From assembly GCF_000381025.1 (NCBI RefSeq), contig NZ_KB905815.1, positions 105,689-169,688 of the forward strand: a DNA stretch of 64,000 bases, written 5' to 3'. Both the position numbers and the translations under genes were made by a program. The notes beneath the pieces are model-generated. The model made no database searches and was not told where the DNA came from. It saw only the letters and a list, made by a program, of their open reading frames with translations. Every line of letters starts with the position of its first letter. Positions within the stretch are counted from its first letter, which is position 1. The stretch comes from Streptomyces sulphureus DSM 40104 (lineage in GTDB: Bacteria > Actinomycetota > Actinomycetes > Streptomycetales > Streptomycetaceae). Shown piece after piece: positions 35,811-50,156 of the stretch.

Positions 35811-36047
35811 TCAGCCCTGGAACTTCACCAGCAGACCGAGCGCCACGATGATCCCGAACCACATCAGCGCGACGACGACCGTGATCCGGTCGAGGTTGCG
35901 CTCCGCGACGGAGGAACCGCCGACCGAGGACTGCATGCCGCCGCCGAACATGTCGGAGAGACCGCCGCCCTTCCCCTTGTGCATCAGCACCAGCAGCAGA
36001 AGCAGCAGACTGACGACGATGAGGGCGATTGAGAACCCCATGACCAC
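35811..36047 (-). CDS. secG: SecG preprotein translocase subunit
   Basis: A 78-residue small membrane protein with two hydrophobic helices (IALIVVSLLLLLLVLMHKG and VVVALMWFGIIVALGLL). The loop between them contains GKGGGLSDMFGGGMQSSVGGSSVAERNLDR, characteristic of SecG. It associates with SecYE to assist export. The start is taken as GTG 36047; ATG 36041 is also possible and neither has a clear ribosome site. A terminator-like stem separates it from tpiA. Confidence 0.94.
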   Translation of the reverse strand: MVMGFSIALIVVSLLLLLLVLMHKGKGGGLSDMFGGGMQSSVGGSSVAERNLDRITVVVALMWFGIIVALGLLVKFQG

Positions 36048-36130
36048 GGCTGGACCAACTCTCTCGGACTCTTGGCGGGACTGATGCGGACGGCACGGGG
36101 CGTGAGCCGCCCCTCACCTGCGGTGGTGCG

Positions 36131-36163
36131 CGGGGCCGGGCCGTGCTCGACGGTCCGGCCCCG
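36131..36163 (-). terminator. stem-loop between tpiA and secG
   Basis: A 9-bp stem (CGGGGCCGG and complement) with an inner CCGT/ACGG stem lies 36 nt after the tpiA stop. Confidence 0.65.
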
Positions 36164-36198
36164 ACAGCGTACGACGAGCTCCGGCCCGCCGTCACACC

Positions 36199-36975
36199 CT
36201 ACTGATCGCGGAAGCGCACGATCTTGACGAACTCGTCGACGTCCAACGAGGCCCCGCCCACCAGGGCGCCGTCGATGTCGGGCTGCGCCATGATCCCCGC
36301 GACGTTCGAAGACTTGACGGAACCGCCGTACTGGATACGCACCTTGTCGGCGACGTCCTGGCTGTACAGCTCGGCGAGACGGGCGCGGATCGCGCCGCAC
36401 ACCTCCTGGGCGTCCTCGGGGCTGCAGACCTTGCCCGTGCCGATCGCCCAGACCGGCTCGTAGGCGATGACGAGGGTCTCGGCCGCCGAGGCGGACACGT
36501 CCTCGAGCGCGCCGTCGACCTGCGCGAGTGTGTGCGCGACCTGGTTTCCGGCCTCGCGGACGGGGAGCTCCTCGCCCACGCAGAGGATCGGCGTGAGTTC
36601 GTGCTGGAACGCCGCCTTCACCTTGGCGTTGACGAGCGGCTCGTCCTCGCGGTGGTACTGCCGCCGCTCGGAGTGGCCGATCGTCACGAAGGTGCAGTTG
36701 AGCTTGGCGAGCATCGGCCCGGAGACCTCGCCCGTGTACGCCCCGGAGTCGTGCGCCGAGACGTCCTGGGCGCCGTACTTGATCTTCAGCTTGTCGCCGT
36801 CGACCAGGGTCTGCACGGAGCGCAGGTCGGTGAAGGGCGGCAGGACCGCGACCTCCACGCTGTCGTAGTCCTTCTCCGTGAGGGCGAAGGCGAGCTTCTG
36901 GACATGGGCGATGGCCTCGAGGTGGTTGAGGTTCATCTTCCAGTTGCCCGCCATCAGCGGGGTGCGGGTAGTCAT
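36199..36975 (-). CDS. tpiA: triosephosphate isomerase
   Basis: A 258-residue TIM barrel interconverting dihydroxyacetone phosphate and glyceraldehyde-3-phosphate. It has [11 protein letters not shown] with the active-site Lys, [14 protein letters not shown] with catalytic His, and [13 protein letters not shown] with catalytic Glu. [11 protein letters not shown] forms the phosphate loop. It follows pgk by 50 bp and is probably co-transcribed with it. Confidence 0.97.
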   Translation of the reverse strand: MTTRTPLMAGNWKMNLNHLEAIAHVQKLAFALTEKDYDSVEVAVLPPFTDLRSVQTLVDGDKLKIKYGAQDVSAHDSGAYTGEVSGPMLAKLNCTFVTIGHSERRQYHREDEPLVNAKVKAAFQHELTPILCVGEELPVREAGNQVAHTLAQVDGALEDVSASAAETLVIAYEPVWAIGTGKVCSPEDAQEVCGAIRARLAELYSQDVADKVRIQYGGSVKSSNVAGIMAQPDIDGALVGGASLDVDEFVKIVRFRDQ

Positions 36976-37025
36976 ACCCTTCCTTTCATACAGGTGTCAC
37001 GGGGCCGGGGCGCGAGTGCGGCCAC

Positions 37026-38234
37026 TCACTGCTCCAGCGCCGCGAGGCCGGGGAGCGTCTTGCCCTCCAGGTACTCCAGGCTGGCGCCGCCCCCGGTGGA
37101 GATGTGCCCGAAGGCGTTCTCGTCGAAGCCGAGCAGCCGCACTGCCGCTGCGCTGTCCCCGCCGCCGACGACGGTGAAGGCCGGGCTGTCCAGCAGGCCC
37201 TGCGCGACGGCCCGGGTCCCCTCGGCGTACGCCGGGTGCTCGAAGACGCCCATCGGGCCGTTCCAGAAGACCGTGGCCGCGTCGGCGAGCTTCGCGGCGT
37301 AGAGCTTACGGCTCTCCGGACCGATGTCCAGCCCCATCAGGTCGTCCGGGATCACGCTCGCGCCCACCTCCTGCGGGTGCGTCGGCGTCTCGGCCGTCGC
37401 GGGGAAATGCGTGCCCGCGACCACGTCGACGGGGAGCACGAACTCGACGCCGAGCTGCTGGGCGCGGTCCAAGTACCCTCGCACGGTGTCGAGTTGGTCC
37501 TCCTGAAGCATGGAGGAGCCGATCGGGTACCCCTGCGCCTTGAGGAAGGTGAACGCCATCCCGCCGCCGATGAGGATGCGGTCGGCCTTCTGCATCAGGT
37601 GCTCGATGACGCCGAGCTTGTCGGAGACCTTCGCGCCGCCGAGGACCACCACGTAGGGGCGGCTGACGTCCTCAGTGAGCCTGCGGAGGACGTCGACCTC
37701 GTCTGCGATGAGGTACCCGGCGCAGCACGGCAGGCGTGCCGGAAGGTCGTAGACCGAGGCGTGCTTGCGGTGCACGGCGCCGAAGCCGTCCCCCACGTAA
37801 GCGTCGGCGAGGCCCTGCAACTCGTCGGCGAAGGCGCCGCGTTCGGCATCGTCCTTGCTGGTCTCGCCGGGGTTGAAGCGCAGGTTCTCGAGCAGCGTGA
37901 CCTCGCCGTCGGCCATGGAGCCGACGGTGGCCTTCGCGCTCTCCCCCACGGTGTCCTCGGCGAACGACACGCCGCCGCCGAGGAGTTCGCCGAGCCGGCG
38001 GGCGACAGGTGCGAGCGAGTACTTCGGCTCGGGGGCGCCCTTGGGACGGCCCAGGTGTGAGGCCACGACCACGCGTGCGCCGCTCTCGGCGAGCTTGGCG
38101 ATCGTGGGGACGGCCGCGCGGATGCGGCCGTCGTCGGTGATCCGCTCCCCGTCGAGAGGGACGTTGAGGTCGGAGCGGACGAAGACGCGCTTGCCTGCGA
38201 CGCCCTCCGCGATGAGCTGGTCGATCGTCTTCAT
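37026..38234 (-). CDS. pgk: phosphoglycerate kinase
   Basis: A 402-residue kinase making ATP from 1,3-bisphosphoglycerate. N-terminal motif [32 protein letters not shown], the nucleotide loop [15 protein letters not shown] and C-terminal [11 protein letters not shown] are all clear. ATG 38234 is chosen because AAGGAG precedes it by about 10 nt. A strong stem separates it from gap, so pgk-tpiA may be partly independent of gap. Confidence 0.97.
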   Translation of the reverse strand: MKTIDQLIAEGVAGKRVFVRSDLNVPLDGERITDDGRIRAAVPTIAKLAESGARVVVASHLGRPKGAPEPKYSLAPVARRLGELLGGGVSFAEDTVGESAKATVGSMADGEVTLLENLRFNPGETSKDDAERGAFADELQGLADAYVGDGFGAVHRKHASVYDLPARLPCCAGYLIADEVDVLRRLTEDVSRPYVVVLGGAKVSDKLGVIEHLMQKADRILIGGGMAFTFLKAQGYPIGSSMLQEDQLDTVRGYLDRAQQLGVEFVLPVDVVAGTHFPATAETPTHPQEVGASVIPDDLMGLDIGPESRKLYAAKLADAATVFWNGPMGVFEHPAYAEGTRAVAQGLLDSPAFTVVGGGDSAAAVRLLGFDENAFGHISTGGGASLEYLEGKTLPGLAALEQ

Positions 38235-38304
38235 GGGTTCAGGTCTCCTTGGTGCCAACTGCTGTGGACCCGCCCGCCTTTCGCGGCCTCGGGAGCACAG
38301 ACGG

Positions 38305-38346
38305 GCAGGGCCCGCAGGACGCGGCGACGCGCCCTGCGGGCCCTGC
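38305..38346 (-). terminator. strong stem-loop between gap and pgk
   Basis: A 14-bp perfect stem (GCAGGGCCCGCAGG and complement) extended by an inner CGCG stem around a GCGA tetraloop with one A.C mismatch. No U-tract. It may terminate gap mRNA or stabilise its 3' end, keeping gap expression above pgk-tpiA. Confidence 0.75.
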
Positions 38347-38419
38347 TGTCGTCGGTGCCTTCATCGCCCGGTGCGATCCGATACGGCCGGTGCGGGCCGT
38401 GCTCGCTCGGTCGCTCCGG

Positions 38420-39439
<1,020 letters not shown>

Positions 39440-39446
39440 TTAGGGA

Positions 39447-39466
39447 CGCCGGTGAGGACACCGGCG
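39447..39466 (-). other. 8-bp tetraloop hairpin in the gap leader
   Basis: CGCCGGTG and CACCGGCG flank a four-base loop just upstream of the gap ribosome site. Such a hairpin near the 5' end could protect the abundant gap mRNA or affect ribosome access. Its role is unproven. Confidence 0.5.
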
Positions 39467-39623
39467 AATGCTGTTTGGGATGTCCCCGACCGCTTCCGAC
39501 CCTACCGCGCCGGTGCGGCCGGGGTGACATCGGCCGGGCGGCCCCGACGACGGCGGCCTGGCGCCACCGAGCGGGTTCTGCGGGGCGGGCCCTGCCGGAG
39601 GGACGGCTCCGCGGACGGGCGGA

Positions 39624-40601
39624 TCAGCCCACCATCTCCTCGGTGAGGCTCGCCTCCGTGCCCGGGATTCCCAGGTCCGAGGCGCGCTTGTCAGCCATCG
39701 CCAGCAGCCTGCGGATGCGGCCGGCGACCGCGTCCTTGGTGAGGGGCGGGTCGGCGAGTGCGCCCAGCTCCTCCAGTGAAGCCTGCTTGTGCTCCATGCG
39801 CAGCTTGCCTGCGGCCGCGAGGTGTTCGGGGACCTCCTCGCCGAGGATCTCCAGGGCACGCTGCACCCGGGCGCCCGCGGCGACGGCCGCTCTCGCGGAG
39901 CGGCGGAGGTTGGCGTCGTCGAAGTTGGCGAGGCGGTTGGCGGTCGCCCGGACCTCGCGGCGCACGCGGCGCTCCTCCCAGGCGAGCACCGATTCGTGGG
40001 CGCCGAGACGCGTCAACAGTGCGCCGATAGCATCACCGTCACGGACGACGACTCGGTCAACTCCGCGTACCTCGCGTGCCTTTGCCGGGATTTGGAGCCG
40101 GCGTGCCGCACCGACGAGTGCGAGCGCCGCCTCCGGGCCCGGGCACGTCACCTCCAGCGAGGAGCTGCGGCCGGGCTCGGTGAGGGAACCGTGCGCGAGG
40201 AAGGCGCCGCGCCATGCCGCCTCGGCGTCACAGGTGGCGCCCGAGACGACCTGCGGTGGCAGCCCCCGGATCGGTCGGCCTCTGCCGTCGACGAGACCGG
40301 TCTGCCGCGCGAGTTGGTCCCCTCCCGCGACGACCCGCACCACGTACCTGCTGCCGCGGCGCAGCCCGCTTGGGGCCATCACCACCAGGTCCGAGGCGTG
40401 GCCGAAGATCTCCAGGACGTCCTTGCGCAGCCTGCGCGCTGCGATTCCCGTATCGAGCTCCGCCTCGATCACGATCCGGCCGCTCACGAGGTGGAGGCCG
40501 CCCGCGAAGCGCAGGATCGACGAGACCTCGGACTTCCGGCAGCAGGTCCGGGTGACGGGGAGTCGTGAGATCTCGTCCTTCACCGCAGCCGTCATCGCCA
40601 T
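39624..40601 (-). CDS. whiA: WhiA sporulation transcription factor
   Basis: A 325-residue regulator required for sporulation septation in Streptomyces, acting with WhiB. It combines a LAGLIDADG-like N-domain ([20 protein letters not shown] through [22 protein letters not shown]) with a C-terminal helix-turn-helix ([36 protein letters not shown]). The start ATGGCGATG at 40601 has AAGGA upstream; the second ATG (40595) overlaps the yvcK stop. Part of the conserved uvrC-rapZ-yvcK-whiA operon. Confidence 0.96.
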   Translation of the reverse strand: MAMTAAVKDEISRLPVTRTCCRKSEVSSILRFAGGLHLVSGRIVIEAELDTGIAARRLRKDVLEIFGHASDLVVMAPSGLRRGSRYVVRVVAGGDQLARQTGLVDGRGRPIRGLPPQVVSGATCDAEAAWRGAFLAHGSLTEPGRSSSLEVTCPGPEAALALVGAARRLQIPAKAREVRGVDRVVVRDGDAIGALLTRLGAHESVLAWEERRVRREVRATANRLANFDDANLRRSARAAVAAGARVQRALEILGEEVPEHLAAAGKLRMEHKQASLEELGALADPPLTKDAVAGRIRRLLAMADKRASDLGIPGTEASLTEEMVG

Positions 40602-41614
40602 GGGCCGATCCTTCCATGCATCCGAAAAATACGGTCGTACGCGGCGGCGAGCAGTTCCGGATCATGCCGCGCCGACGACCCCTCGACCGCCCGGGGAGCG
40701 TCCCGGGCTGCCACGGGCGCCAGTTCGACCGTCCCGCCGAGCAGCTCGGCGGCCGTACGCAGAGATGCCGTGTCGGGCACCGCGTCCTGGTCCGCCAGCA
40801 CCACGTCGAAGGCGAGTTTAGGTGCGTGTCGGGCCAAAACCTCCACATGACGCTGCGGGGAAAAACCGTCTGTTTCTCCCGGTTGGGGAGCGAGGTTGAG
40901 CGAGAGGACCTTTCGGGCCTTCGTCTCGGTGAGCGCCTGGAGCACCCCGGGCACCAGCAGGTGCGGGATGACGGAGGAGAACCAGGAGCCCGGGCCGAGC
41001 ACGACCCAGTCCGCCTCCCTTATCGCCTGGACCGCCTCCGGGACGGCGGGCGGGTCCTGCGGCACCAGCTTGACCTTGTGCACCTCACCGCGGGTGAGCG
41101 CCACGGTGGCCTGCCCGCGGACGGTGGTCAACTCCTCGGGGTGCTGCGGGTCGTGGCCGCGGACGAGCGCCTGCAACTCCAGCGGAACCGCGGACATCGG
41201 CAGCACCCTGCCGTGCGCGCCGAGGAGCTTGCCGACGAGGTCGAGCGCCTGGACGTGGTCACCGAGCTGCTCCCAGAGCGCGACGATGAGCAGGTTGCCC
41301 ACGGCGTGCTGGTGGAGTTCGCCCTTGGACTCGAAGCGGTGCTGGATCACTTCGGCCCAGGTGCGGCCCCAGTCGTCGTCCCCGCAGAGCGCGGCGAGAG
41401 CCTTGCGCAGGTCCCCCGGCGGGAGGACGCCGAGCTCGTCCCGCAGACGGCCGCTCGAACCGCCGTCGTCGGCGACGGTGACGACGGCAGTGAGGTCGCC
41501 GGTGATACGGCGCAGCGCCGTGAGCGAGGCGGAGAGACCCATGCCGCCACCGAGCGCGACGACCTTCGGCTGCTTGCCCGCACTCCGGTTGCGGGGAGTG
41601 CCGTTACCGACCAT
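40592..41614 (-). CDS. yvcK: gluconeogenesis factor YvcK/CuvA family protein
   Basis: A 340-residue protein of the YvcK/CofD-like family, which binds UDP-sugars and influences cell-wall metabolism and carbon use. Motifs are [52 protein letters not shown], and [20 protein letters not shown]. The start ATG 41614 has GAGG just upstream and lies 35 bp after rapZ; its end overlaps whiA by 10 bp. Confidence 0.95.
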   Translation of the reverse strand: MVGNGTPRNRSAGKQPKVVALGGGMGLSASLTALRRITGDLTAVVTVADDGGSSGRLRDELGVLPPGDLRKALAALCGDDDWGRTWAEVIQHRFESKGELHQHAVGNLLIVALWEQLGDHVQALDLVGKLLGAHGRVLPMSAVPLELQALVRGHDPQHPEELTTVRGQATVALTRGEVHKVKLVPQDPPAVPEAVQAIREADWVVLGPGSWFSSVIPHLLVPGVLQALTETKARKVLSLNLAPQPGETDGFSPQRHVEVLARHAPKLAFDVVLADQDAVPDTASLRTAAELLGGTVELAPVAARDAPRAVEGSSARHDPELLAAAYDRIFRMHGRIGPWR

Positions 41615-41649
41615 CCGCCTCAAGCGGGCCGACCTCCGCGGCAGCCGGC

Positions 41650-42660
41650 TCACTCGCGCCCCATGTCCCGGTGGACGACCACCGTCTCCACTCCGCCGTC
41701 GGTGAGCCGCTTGGCGAGCTTCTCCGACATCGCGACGCTGCGGTGCTTGCCGCCCGTGCATCCGACCGCGACGGTGACGTACCTCTTGCCCTCTCTGCGG
41801 TAGCCGGCGGAGATCAGCTCCAGAAGCTCCGTGTAGCGGTCGAGGAACTCCTTGGCGCCCGGCTGGTTGAAGACGTAGGAGGAGACCTCCTCGCTGGTGC
41901 CGGTGTAAGGACGCAGCTCGGGGACCCAGTGCGGGTTGGGGAGGAAGCGGCAGTCGACGACGAGGTCGGCGTCGACCGGGAGGCCGTACTTGTAGCCGAA
42001 CGACATGACGGTCGCGCGGAGTTCGGGCTCCTCCTCGCCGGCGAACTGGGCGTCGAGCTTGGCGCGGAGCTCGTGGACGTTGAGGCTGGAGGTGTCGATG
42101 ACCAGGTCGGCGTCGCCGCGCAGCTCGCGCAGCAGATCGCGCTCGGCCGCGATGCCGTCGACGATGCGGCCTTCGCCCTGGAGCGGGTGCGGCCTGCGGA
42201 CCGACTCGAAGCGGCGCACGAGCGACTCGTCCGACGCCTCCAGGAAGACGATCCGCCGTGCGACGAGGCCCGCCTCGAGCGTGGCGAGGGACTCCTTGAG
42301 GTCGTCGAAGAAGTTCCGGCCCCGGACGTCGACGACGACCGCGATCCGGGCGACGTTCCCCTGGGAGCGCGCGCCCAGGTCGACCATGGTGGGGATGAGG
42401 CCGGGCGGCAGGTTGTCGACGACGAACCAGCCGAGGTCCTCCAGGCACTTCGCCGCCGTGCTGCGGCCCGCGCCCGACATCCCGGAGATGATCACCAGCT
42501 CCGGGATCGCCGCGTCCTCGGCCTCGGCTGCCGCCGTCGACGCCTGTGTCCCCTCCGCCTCGAACTGCCTCCGCACCCGCGCACCCCCGGCACCGCTCTG
42601 ACTACTCACGGCTTCGACCCCCGTCACTAGGCTCGCCACCGCTGTTGCGGAGGCTGTCAT
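41650..42660 (-). CDS. rapZ: RapZ family nucleotide-binding protein (YvcJ)
   Basis: A 336-residue P-loop protein. The nucleotide motif is [22 protein letters not shown] (Walker A GxSGAGRS, about residues 59-66). The C-terminal half shows [32 protein letters not shown] and [20 protein letters not shown] typical of RapZ. E. coli RapZ controls a small RNA of amino-sugar synthesis; the role in actinobacteria is less clear. The first 48 residues are an Ala/Glu-rich, likely disordered extension. Start overlaps the uvrC stop (ATGA). Confidence 0.95.
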   Translation of the reverse strand: MTASATAVASLVTGVEAVSSQSGAGGARVRRQFEAEGTQASTAAAEAEDAAIPELVIISGMSGAGRSTAAKCLEDLGWFVVDNLPPGLIPTMVDLGARSQGNVARIAVVVDVRGRNFFDDLKESLATLEAGLVARRIVFLEASDESLVRRFESVRRPHPLQGEGRIVDGIAAERDLLRELRGDADLVIDTSSLNVHELRAKLDAQFAGEEEPELRATVMSFGYKYGLPVDADLVVDCRFLPNPHWVPELRPYTGTSEEVSSYVFNQPGAKEFLDRYTELLELISAGYRREGKRYVTVAVGCTGGKHRSVAMSEKLAKRLTDGGVETVVVHRDMGRE

Positions 42661-44912
42661 TCCTCTTCAACGATCTCACCCGTCGCGGTATTCACCGCCG
42701 GGCCGGCGGGCTCCGCGCCCGCGAGGGAGGCGACGACCGTCTCCGCCGTCTTCCTGCCGACCCCGGGTACCTCGGTGATCTCCTCGACCGTCGCCCCACG
42801 CAGCCGCTTCACAGAGCCGAAGTGCTTCAGGAGCGCCTTCTTCCGCGTCTCGCCGAGCCCCGGCACCTCGTCGAGCGGACTGGAGCGCACCCGCTTCGTG
42901 CGCTTGCTGCGCTGGTACCGGATGGCGAAGCGGTGGGCCTCGTCCCGGACGCGCTGGAGGAGGTAGAGGCCCTCGCTGGAGCGCGGGAGGACGACGGGGT
43001 CCTGTTCGCCCGGCACCCACACCTCCTCCAGGCGCTTCGCGAGGCCGCAGACCGCGACGTCGTCTATCCCGAGCTCGTCGAGCGCGGCACGGGCCGCTGC
43101 GACCTGCGGCTGCCCGCCGTCGACGACGAGGAGCTGCGGCGGGTAGGCGAACTTCTTGGGGCGGCCGTCCTCGTCGAGCGGTCCGGCGCCGGACGAGCGG
43201 GGCTGCTCGATCTCCTCCGCGCTCGGCCCCGGCTCGGAGCTCGGGGCCGAGCCCTCCTCCAGCGCCTCCTCGGCCGCCTGCTCTGTCGCCTCCTCGTGGA
43301 CCGCCCGCTGCTCGCCGGGGCCGCGGCCCTCCGCATCCTCGCCGGCCTCGGCGCCCTCCGGCCACTCGCCGGTCCGCTGCCGCTCCTGGAGGTAACGCCG
43401 GAAGCGCCGGCCGACGACCTCGTGCATCGCGCGGACATCATCCTGACCTGCGAAGCCCCTGATCTGGAACCTGCGGTACTCGCTCTTGCGCGCCAGGCCG
43501 TCCTCGAAGACGACCATCGACGCGACGACGTCGTCGCCCTGGAAGTGGGAGATGTCGAAGCACTCGACCCGGAGCGGGGCCGAGTCGAGGCCGAGCGCCT
43601 CCGCGATCTCCTCGAGCGCCCGCGACCTCGTCGTCAGGTCCGAGGCGCGCTTGGTCTTGTGGAGGGCGAGGGCCTGCTCCGCGTTGCGCCTGACCGTCTC
43701 CATCAGGGTCCGCTTGTCCCCGCGCTGCGGGACCCGCAGGCTGACGTGGGACCCGCGGCGGTCGGAGAGCCACTGGGCGACGGGACGCGCACCCTTCGGC
43801 TCCGCTGCCTCGCGCTGCTCGGGTACGCCCACGCTGACACCGGTCGCCGGGCGGTTCCCCGCGACCCCGACGCTGCCGGCCGCGTCGTCCTCCGCCTCGG
43901 TCAGGGCCTCGGAGGTCGGTGCGTCCGAGCGCGGCAGCACGGGGACGAGGACCTCCTTGGGCACGCCCTCCCCGCTCTCCTCGCCGTAGAGCTGCTGGAG
44001 CGCGTGCTCGACGAGTTCGGCGGTGCCGACCTCCTCGACCTTGTCGGTGACCCAGCCGCGCTGGCCCCGCACTCGTCCGCCGCGTACGTGGAAGATCTGG
44101 ACGGCGGCCTCGAGTTCGTCCTCGGCGACGGCGACGAGGTCGGCGTCGGTGGCGTCCGTGAGGACCACCGCGCTCTTCTCCATGGCGCGCTTGAGCGCGT
44201 CGAGGTCGTCCCGCAGGCGGGCCGCCTTCTCGTACTCCATCTCCTCGGCGGCCTCGCCCATGCGGCGCTCCAGCCGGCGGAGGTAGGTGCCCGTGCGCCC
44301 GGCCATGAAGTCGCAGAATTCCTCGGCGAGTTCACGGTGCTCCTCGGGGGAGATCCGCCCGACGCAGGGGGCCGAGCACTTGCCGATGTACCCCAGCAGG
44401 CAGGGGCGCCCGATCTGTGCCGAGCGCTTGAAGACGCCCGCCGAGCAGGTGCGTACGGGGAAGACGCGCAGCATCAGGTCGACCGTCTCGCGGATCGCCC
44501 AGGCGTGCGCGTACGGGCCGAAGTAGCGGACGCCCTTCTTCTTCGGGCCGCGCATCACCTGGACCCGTGGGAACTCCTCGTTGAGCGTGACGGCGAGGGA
44601 GGGGTAGCTCTTGTCGTCCCGGTACTTGACGTTGAACCGGGGGTCGAACTCCTTGATCCAGGAATACTCCAGCTGGAGCGCCTCGACCTCGTTGCCGACG
44701 ACGGTCCACTCGACCGAGGCGGCCGTCGTGACCATGGTGGCGGTCCTGGGGTGCAGGCCCGCGAGGTCCTGGAAATAGTTGGCGAGGCGCTGGCGCAGGC
44801 TGTTGGCCTTCCCGACGTAGATCACCCTGCGGTGCTCGTCGCGGAAGCGGTAGACCCCCGGGGAGTCGGGGATCTCACCCGGCTTGGGCCGGTAGCTGGA
44901 AGGGTCTGCCAT
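42657..44912 (-). CDS. uvrC: excinuclease ABC subunit C
   Basis: A 751-residue endonuclease making both incisions in nucleotide excision repair. It shows an N-terminal GIY-YIG nuclease ([25 protein letters not shown]), a UVR motif ([26 protein letters not shown]), an RNase H-like domain ([24 protein letters not shown]) and a C-terminal helix-hairpin-helix pair ([33 protein letters not shown]). Two low-complexity acidic insertions make it longer than the usual 600-700 residues. ATG 44912 is 7 nt after a -10 box, suggesting a leaderless transcript with a damage-type promoter. Confidence 0.97.
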   Translation of the reverse strand: MADPSSYRPKPGEIPDSPGVYRFRDEHRRVIYVGKANSLRQRLANYFQDLAGLHPRTATMVTTAASVEWTVVGNEVEALQLEYSWIKEFDPRFNVKYRDDKSYPSLAVTLNEEFPRVQVMRGPKKKGVRYFGPYAHAWAIRETVDLMLRVFPVRTCSAGVFKRSAQIGRPCLLGYIGKCSAPCVGRISPEEHRELAEEFCDFMAGRTGTYLRRLERRMGEAAEEMEYEKAARLRDDLDALKRAMEKSAVVLTDATDADLVAVAEDELEAAVQIFHVRGGRVRGQRGWVTDKVEEVGTAELVEHALQQLYGEESGEGVPKEVLVPVLPRSDAPTSEALTEAEDDAAGSVGVAGNRPATGVSVGVPEQREAAEPKGARPVAQWLSDRRGSHVSLRVPQRGDKRTLMETVRRNAEQALALHKTKRASDLTTRSRALEEIAEALGLDSAPLRVECFDISHFQGDDVVASMVVFEDGLARKSEYRRFQIRGFAGQDDVRAMHEVVGRRFRRYLQERQRTGEWPEGAEAGEDAEGRGPGEQRAVHEEATEQAAEEALEEGSAPSSEPGPSAEEIEQPRSSGAGPLDEDGRPKKFAYPPQLLVVDGGQPQVAAARAALDELGIDDVAVCGLAKRLEEVWVPGEQDPVVLPRSSEGLYLLQRVRDEAHRFAIRYQRSKRTKRVRSSPLDEVPGLGETRKKALLKHFGSVKRLRGATVEEITEVPGVGRKTAETVVASLAGAEPAGPAVNTATGEIVEEE

Positions 44913-44919
44913 GACCGCC

Positions 44920-44942
44920 ACCCTACGACGAGCCACCGACGG
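44920..44942 (-). promoter_or_regulatory. DNA-damage type (PafBC/RecA-NDp-like) promoter of uvrC
   Basis: On the minus strand CCGTCGGTG, 8 nt, TAGGGT, then 7 nt to the uvrC ATG. Seven of nine bases match TTGTCRGTG and the spacing and TANNNT box are exact. Confidence 0.55.
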
Positions 44943-45012
44943 CCAACCGGGCCTGTGGACAACCCTCGGCACACCCCGGGGAGCACCTCGCGCACGCCCG
45001 GAGGCGCACGCG

Positions 45013-45669
45013 CTACCACCCGCGCCGGCGCCACTCCTCGACGTTCGGCCGCTCCGCTCCGAGCGTGGTGTCGTTCCCGTGACCGGGGTAGACCCAGGTC
45101 TCGTCGGGGAGTTGCTCGAAGAGCTTCACCTCGACGTCGTTGAGGAGCTGCACGAACGCGTCCGCGTCACCGAAGGTGTTGCCGACGCCGCCGGGGAAGA
45201 GGCAGTCGCCGGTGAAGAGGTGGGGATGGCCGTGCGGGTCGTCGTAGACGAGGGCGATCGAGCCCGGCGTATGGCCGACGAGGTGGCGGGCCGTCAGTTG
45301 GATTCCGCCGATCTGGACGACGTCGCCGTCGTCGAGGAGGACGTCGGTGTGGACGGGGATGCCTTCGGCGTCGTAGCGGCCCGCGTAGGTGCGTGCGCCG
45401 GTCGCCTGCACGACCGGTTCCAGGGCCTGCCAGTGGTCGCCGTGACGGTGCGTGGTGAGGACCGCGCGGATGCCGTCGTCGCCGATGAGGCTCAGCAGGG
45501 TCTCCGGTTCGTTGGCCGCGTCGATCAGCACCTGCTCGCCGGTGGTGCGGCAGCGCAGGAGGTAGGCGTTGTTCTCCATCGGGCCGACCGCGACCTTGGA
45601 GATCATCAACTGCTGCAACTCGTGTACGTCGGCCGGGCCGCCGACCTTGACCGTTCCGGTGTATGGCAT
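45013..45669 (-). CDS. metallo-beta-lactamase fold hydrolase (glyoxalase II-like)
   Basis: A 218-residue binuclear-metal hydrolase. The metal site HxHxDH is in [13 protein letters not shown] (about residues 73-78), with later ligands in [21 protein letters not shown] and YPGHGNDT. This pattern fits the small glyoxalase II/thioester hydrolase group; the natural substrate is unknown. The start is 6 nt after a TACCCT box on the minus strand. It is separate from uvrC, ending about 100 bp upstream of the uvrC start. Confidence 0.9.
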   Translation of the reverse strand: MPYTGTVKVGGPADVHELQQLMISKVAVGPMENNAYLLRCRTTGEQVLIDAANEPETLLSLIGDDGIRAVLTTHRHGDHWQALEPVVQATGARTYAGRYDAEGIPVHTDVLLDDGDVVQIGGIQLTARHLVGHTPGSIALVYDDPHGHPHLFTGDCLFPGGVGNTFGDADAFVQLLNDVEVKLFEQLPDETWVYPGHGNDTTLGAERPNVEEWRRRGW

Positions 45670-45675
45670 GGCCTC

Positions 45676-45681
45676 AGGGTA
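45676..45681 (-). promoter_or_regulatory. -10 box of leaderless MBL hydrolase gene
   Basis: TACCCT on the minus strand lies 6 nt before the ATG at 45669 with no ribosome site between. Confidence 0.45.
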
Positions 45682-45700
45682 GGCGGCCCGGCACGTGTAC

Positions 45701-46399
45701 TCAGAGCCCGGGAAGCACGGGGAGCGCGGTGTTGGCGCTCAGTCCGGAGCCATCGGTGCGGCCCGTGACCCAGCCGAGGAGCGCCGTCGCCGTGCCCGTC
45801 ACGACGACTGCCGGTTCGCCGGGGGCTCCCGTGTGGTGGATGCCGCCGGCCTCGGCGCGCAGCTCGACGGAGTCGGCGAGCTGCGGATGCCCCTCGAACC
45901 GCTCGGCGACGGCGGCGAGTTCGCGCTCGACGAAGTCGGCGGGGAGGTCGTCGAGGGTGTAGCCGATGGCGAGGTCGACGTGGTGCAGCTCGACCTCGGC
46001 ACGCCGCCTGAAGGGCAGCGAGCCCGCGCGGTCGACGACGCCGTTCCGGAGCTCGACGGTCCGCTCCCAGCTCGCGTCGTCCTCGGCGGCGAAGGCGGCC
46101 GCGAGCCGGGAGGCGGACTCGCGCAGGTCCTTCAACTGCTCCGCGTGCACGCGGGGCGCGTCCCGCTCGATGTCGGCCTCGCGCACGGCCTCGTCGGCGT
46201 ACATCGGGCCGCCCCGCAGGACGTTGAGGAGGGCATCCGCGTTCCTGGCGAGGTGGGCGACGACGTGGCCGCGGGTCCAGCCGGGCAGGTGCGAGGCGGC
46301 GCCGAGGGAGGCGTCGTCGAGGGAGGAGACGGCGGCGAGGAGGCGGTCGCTGGAGGCCTGGAGGAGGGCGTTGTCAGTGGCGGGTGGGATGTTGGACAT
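45701..46399 (-). CDS. maleylpyruvate isomerase / DinB-like family protein
   Basis: A 232-residue protein of the DinB/MDMPI superfamily that is usually mycothiol-dependent in actinobacteria. The N-terminal four-helix part contains [24 protein letters not shown] with a metal-binding His, and [14 protein letters not shown] supplies further metal ligands. The C-terminal part resembles the MDMPI C-domain. The reaction cannot be assigned; detoxification or ring-cleavage product isomerisation are typical. ATG 46399 follows TAGGTT by 6 nt. Confidence 0.88.
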   Translation of the reverse strand: MSNIPPATDNALLQASSDRLLAAVSSLDDASLGAASHLPGWTRGHVVAHLARNADALLNVLRGGPMYADEAVREADIERDAPRVHAEQLKDLRESASRLAAAFAAEDDASWERTVELRNGVVDRAGSLPFRRRAEVELHHVDLAIGYTLDDLPADFVERELAAVAERFEGHPQLADSVELRAEAGGIHHTGAPGEPAVVVTGTATALLGWVTGRTDGSGLSANTALPVLPGL

Positions 46400-46405
46400 G
46401 AGCAG

Positions 46406-46411
46406 AACCTA
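46406..46411 (-). promoter_or_regulatory. -10 box of leaderless DinB-like gene
   Basis: TAGGTT on the minus strand, 6 nt before the ATG at 46399; no ribosome site visible. Confidence 0.45.
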
Positions 46412-46615
46412 GCCGTGGTCCGGCGAACCCGAAATCCCGCCTCTCGGGACGTCGGGGCCGCGCAGAACGTCAGCAATTCGAATGTCCGTGCTATAGAGTC
46501 GACAGGTGGCACCGCTCGAAAGCCAGGCACGCACGAGCGGCGCCGCCATACCCTTGGACGGGGTCCCCGATCCGTCGCGGGGAGCCCTCCACACACACGA
46601 AAGGTGCCAACCGGC

Positions 46616-49579
<2,964 letters not shown>

Positions 49580-49583
49580 GCAG

Positions 49584-49611
49584 CCGGGCAGGGTCCGAGC
49601 GCCCTGCCCGG
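49584..49611 (+). terminator. terminator after uvrA
   Basis: A 10-bp stem (CCGGGCAGGG and complement) with an 8-nt loop starts 5 nt after the stop. Confidence 0.8.
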
Positions 49612-49622
49612 TGACCGGGGCG

Positions 49623-49628
49623 TAGGGT
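49623..49628 (+). promoter_or_regulatory. -10 box of leaderless Rieske lipoprotein gene
   Basis: TAGGGT ends 7 nt before the GTG at 49636. No ribosome site lies between. Confidence 0.45.
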
Positions 49629-49635
49629 GCGCCGT

Positions 49636-50100
49636 GTGACAGAGAGCGCCAGGAGACCCGAGGTTCTCCCCGACCGACCGCAGGCAGCACGGCGTACGGT
49701 GCTCTGCGGCGCCGCACTCGCGGCGCTCGGGCTGGGGACGGCGGGCTGCGCGGGAGCCGAGTCGCAGAGCTCGGGCGACGCCGCTCCCTCCACCCCCATC
49801 GACCTCGGCTCGGCCGACGCGGTCCCCGTCGGCGGCGCGAAGCTGTACGCGGAGGAGCAGATACTCGTCTCGCAGAAGGGCAAGGGCGAGTTCAAGGCGT
49901 TCAGCGCCGTCTGCACCCACCAGGGGGCGAAGCTCTCGAAGGTCGAAAACGGCACGGCCGAGTGCCCGCTCCACGGCAGCCGGTTCAGCGTCGAGACGGG
50001 CGAGGTCGAACACGGCCCCGCGACGGCGCCGCTGCCGGAGATCCCCGTCGACGTCACCGAGGACGGGAAGCTCGTCACCGATCCCGGCAAGGCCGGGTGA
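49636..50100 (+). CDS. Rieske 2Fe-2S lipoprotein, Tat-exported
   Basis: A 154-residue secreted Rieske protein. The N-terminus has a twin-arginine start (AARRTVLCGAALAALGLG) followed by a lipobox ending TAGC, so it is probably folded with its cluster in the cytoplasm, exported by Tat and lipid-anchored. Cluster ligands are C-T-H in AVCTHQGAKL and C-P-L-H in AECPLHGSRF. The electron partner is unknown. GTG 49636 is preferred over 49627 because it sits 7 nt after a -10 box and removes three residues not typical of the family. Confidence 0.88.
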   Translation: MTESARRPEVLPDRPQAARRTVLCGAALAALGLGTAGCAGAESQSSGDAAPSTPIDLGSADAVPVGGAKLYAEEQILVSQKGKGEFKAFSAVCTHQGAKLSKVENGTAECPLHGSRFSVETGEVEHGPATAPLPEIPVDVTEDGKLVTDPGKAG

Positions 50101-50112
50101 CCAACGGGACCG

Positions 50113-50150
50113 GGCCGGCGTGCGGCAGCGCCAACCGCCGCGCGCCGGCC
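50113..50150. terminator. bidirectional terminator between Rieske and MFS genes
   Basis: About 14 bp of pairing (GGCCGGCG outer stem plus GCGGC inner stem, one G.T wobble) between convergent genes. Confidence 0.75.
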
Positions 50151-50156
50151 GTGCGT

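Noticed and set aside
46460..46500. Possible LexA box or PafBC site upstream of uvrA
   Set aside because: TGTCCGTG has no TANNNT at 8 nt, and GAAC...TTCG spacing does not fit a LexA palindrome.
46506..46615. Leaderless upstream frame starting GTG 46506, 6 nt after TAGAGT
   Set aside because: It runs out of frame into uvrA with no codon or family support; the TAGAGT could simply be the uvrA promoter.
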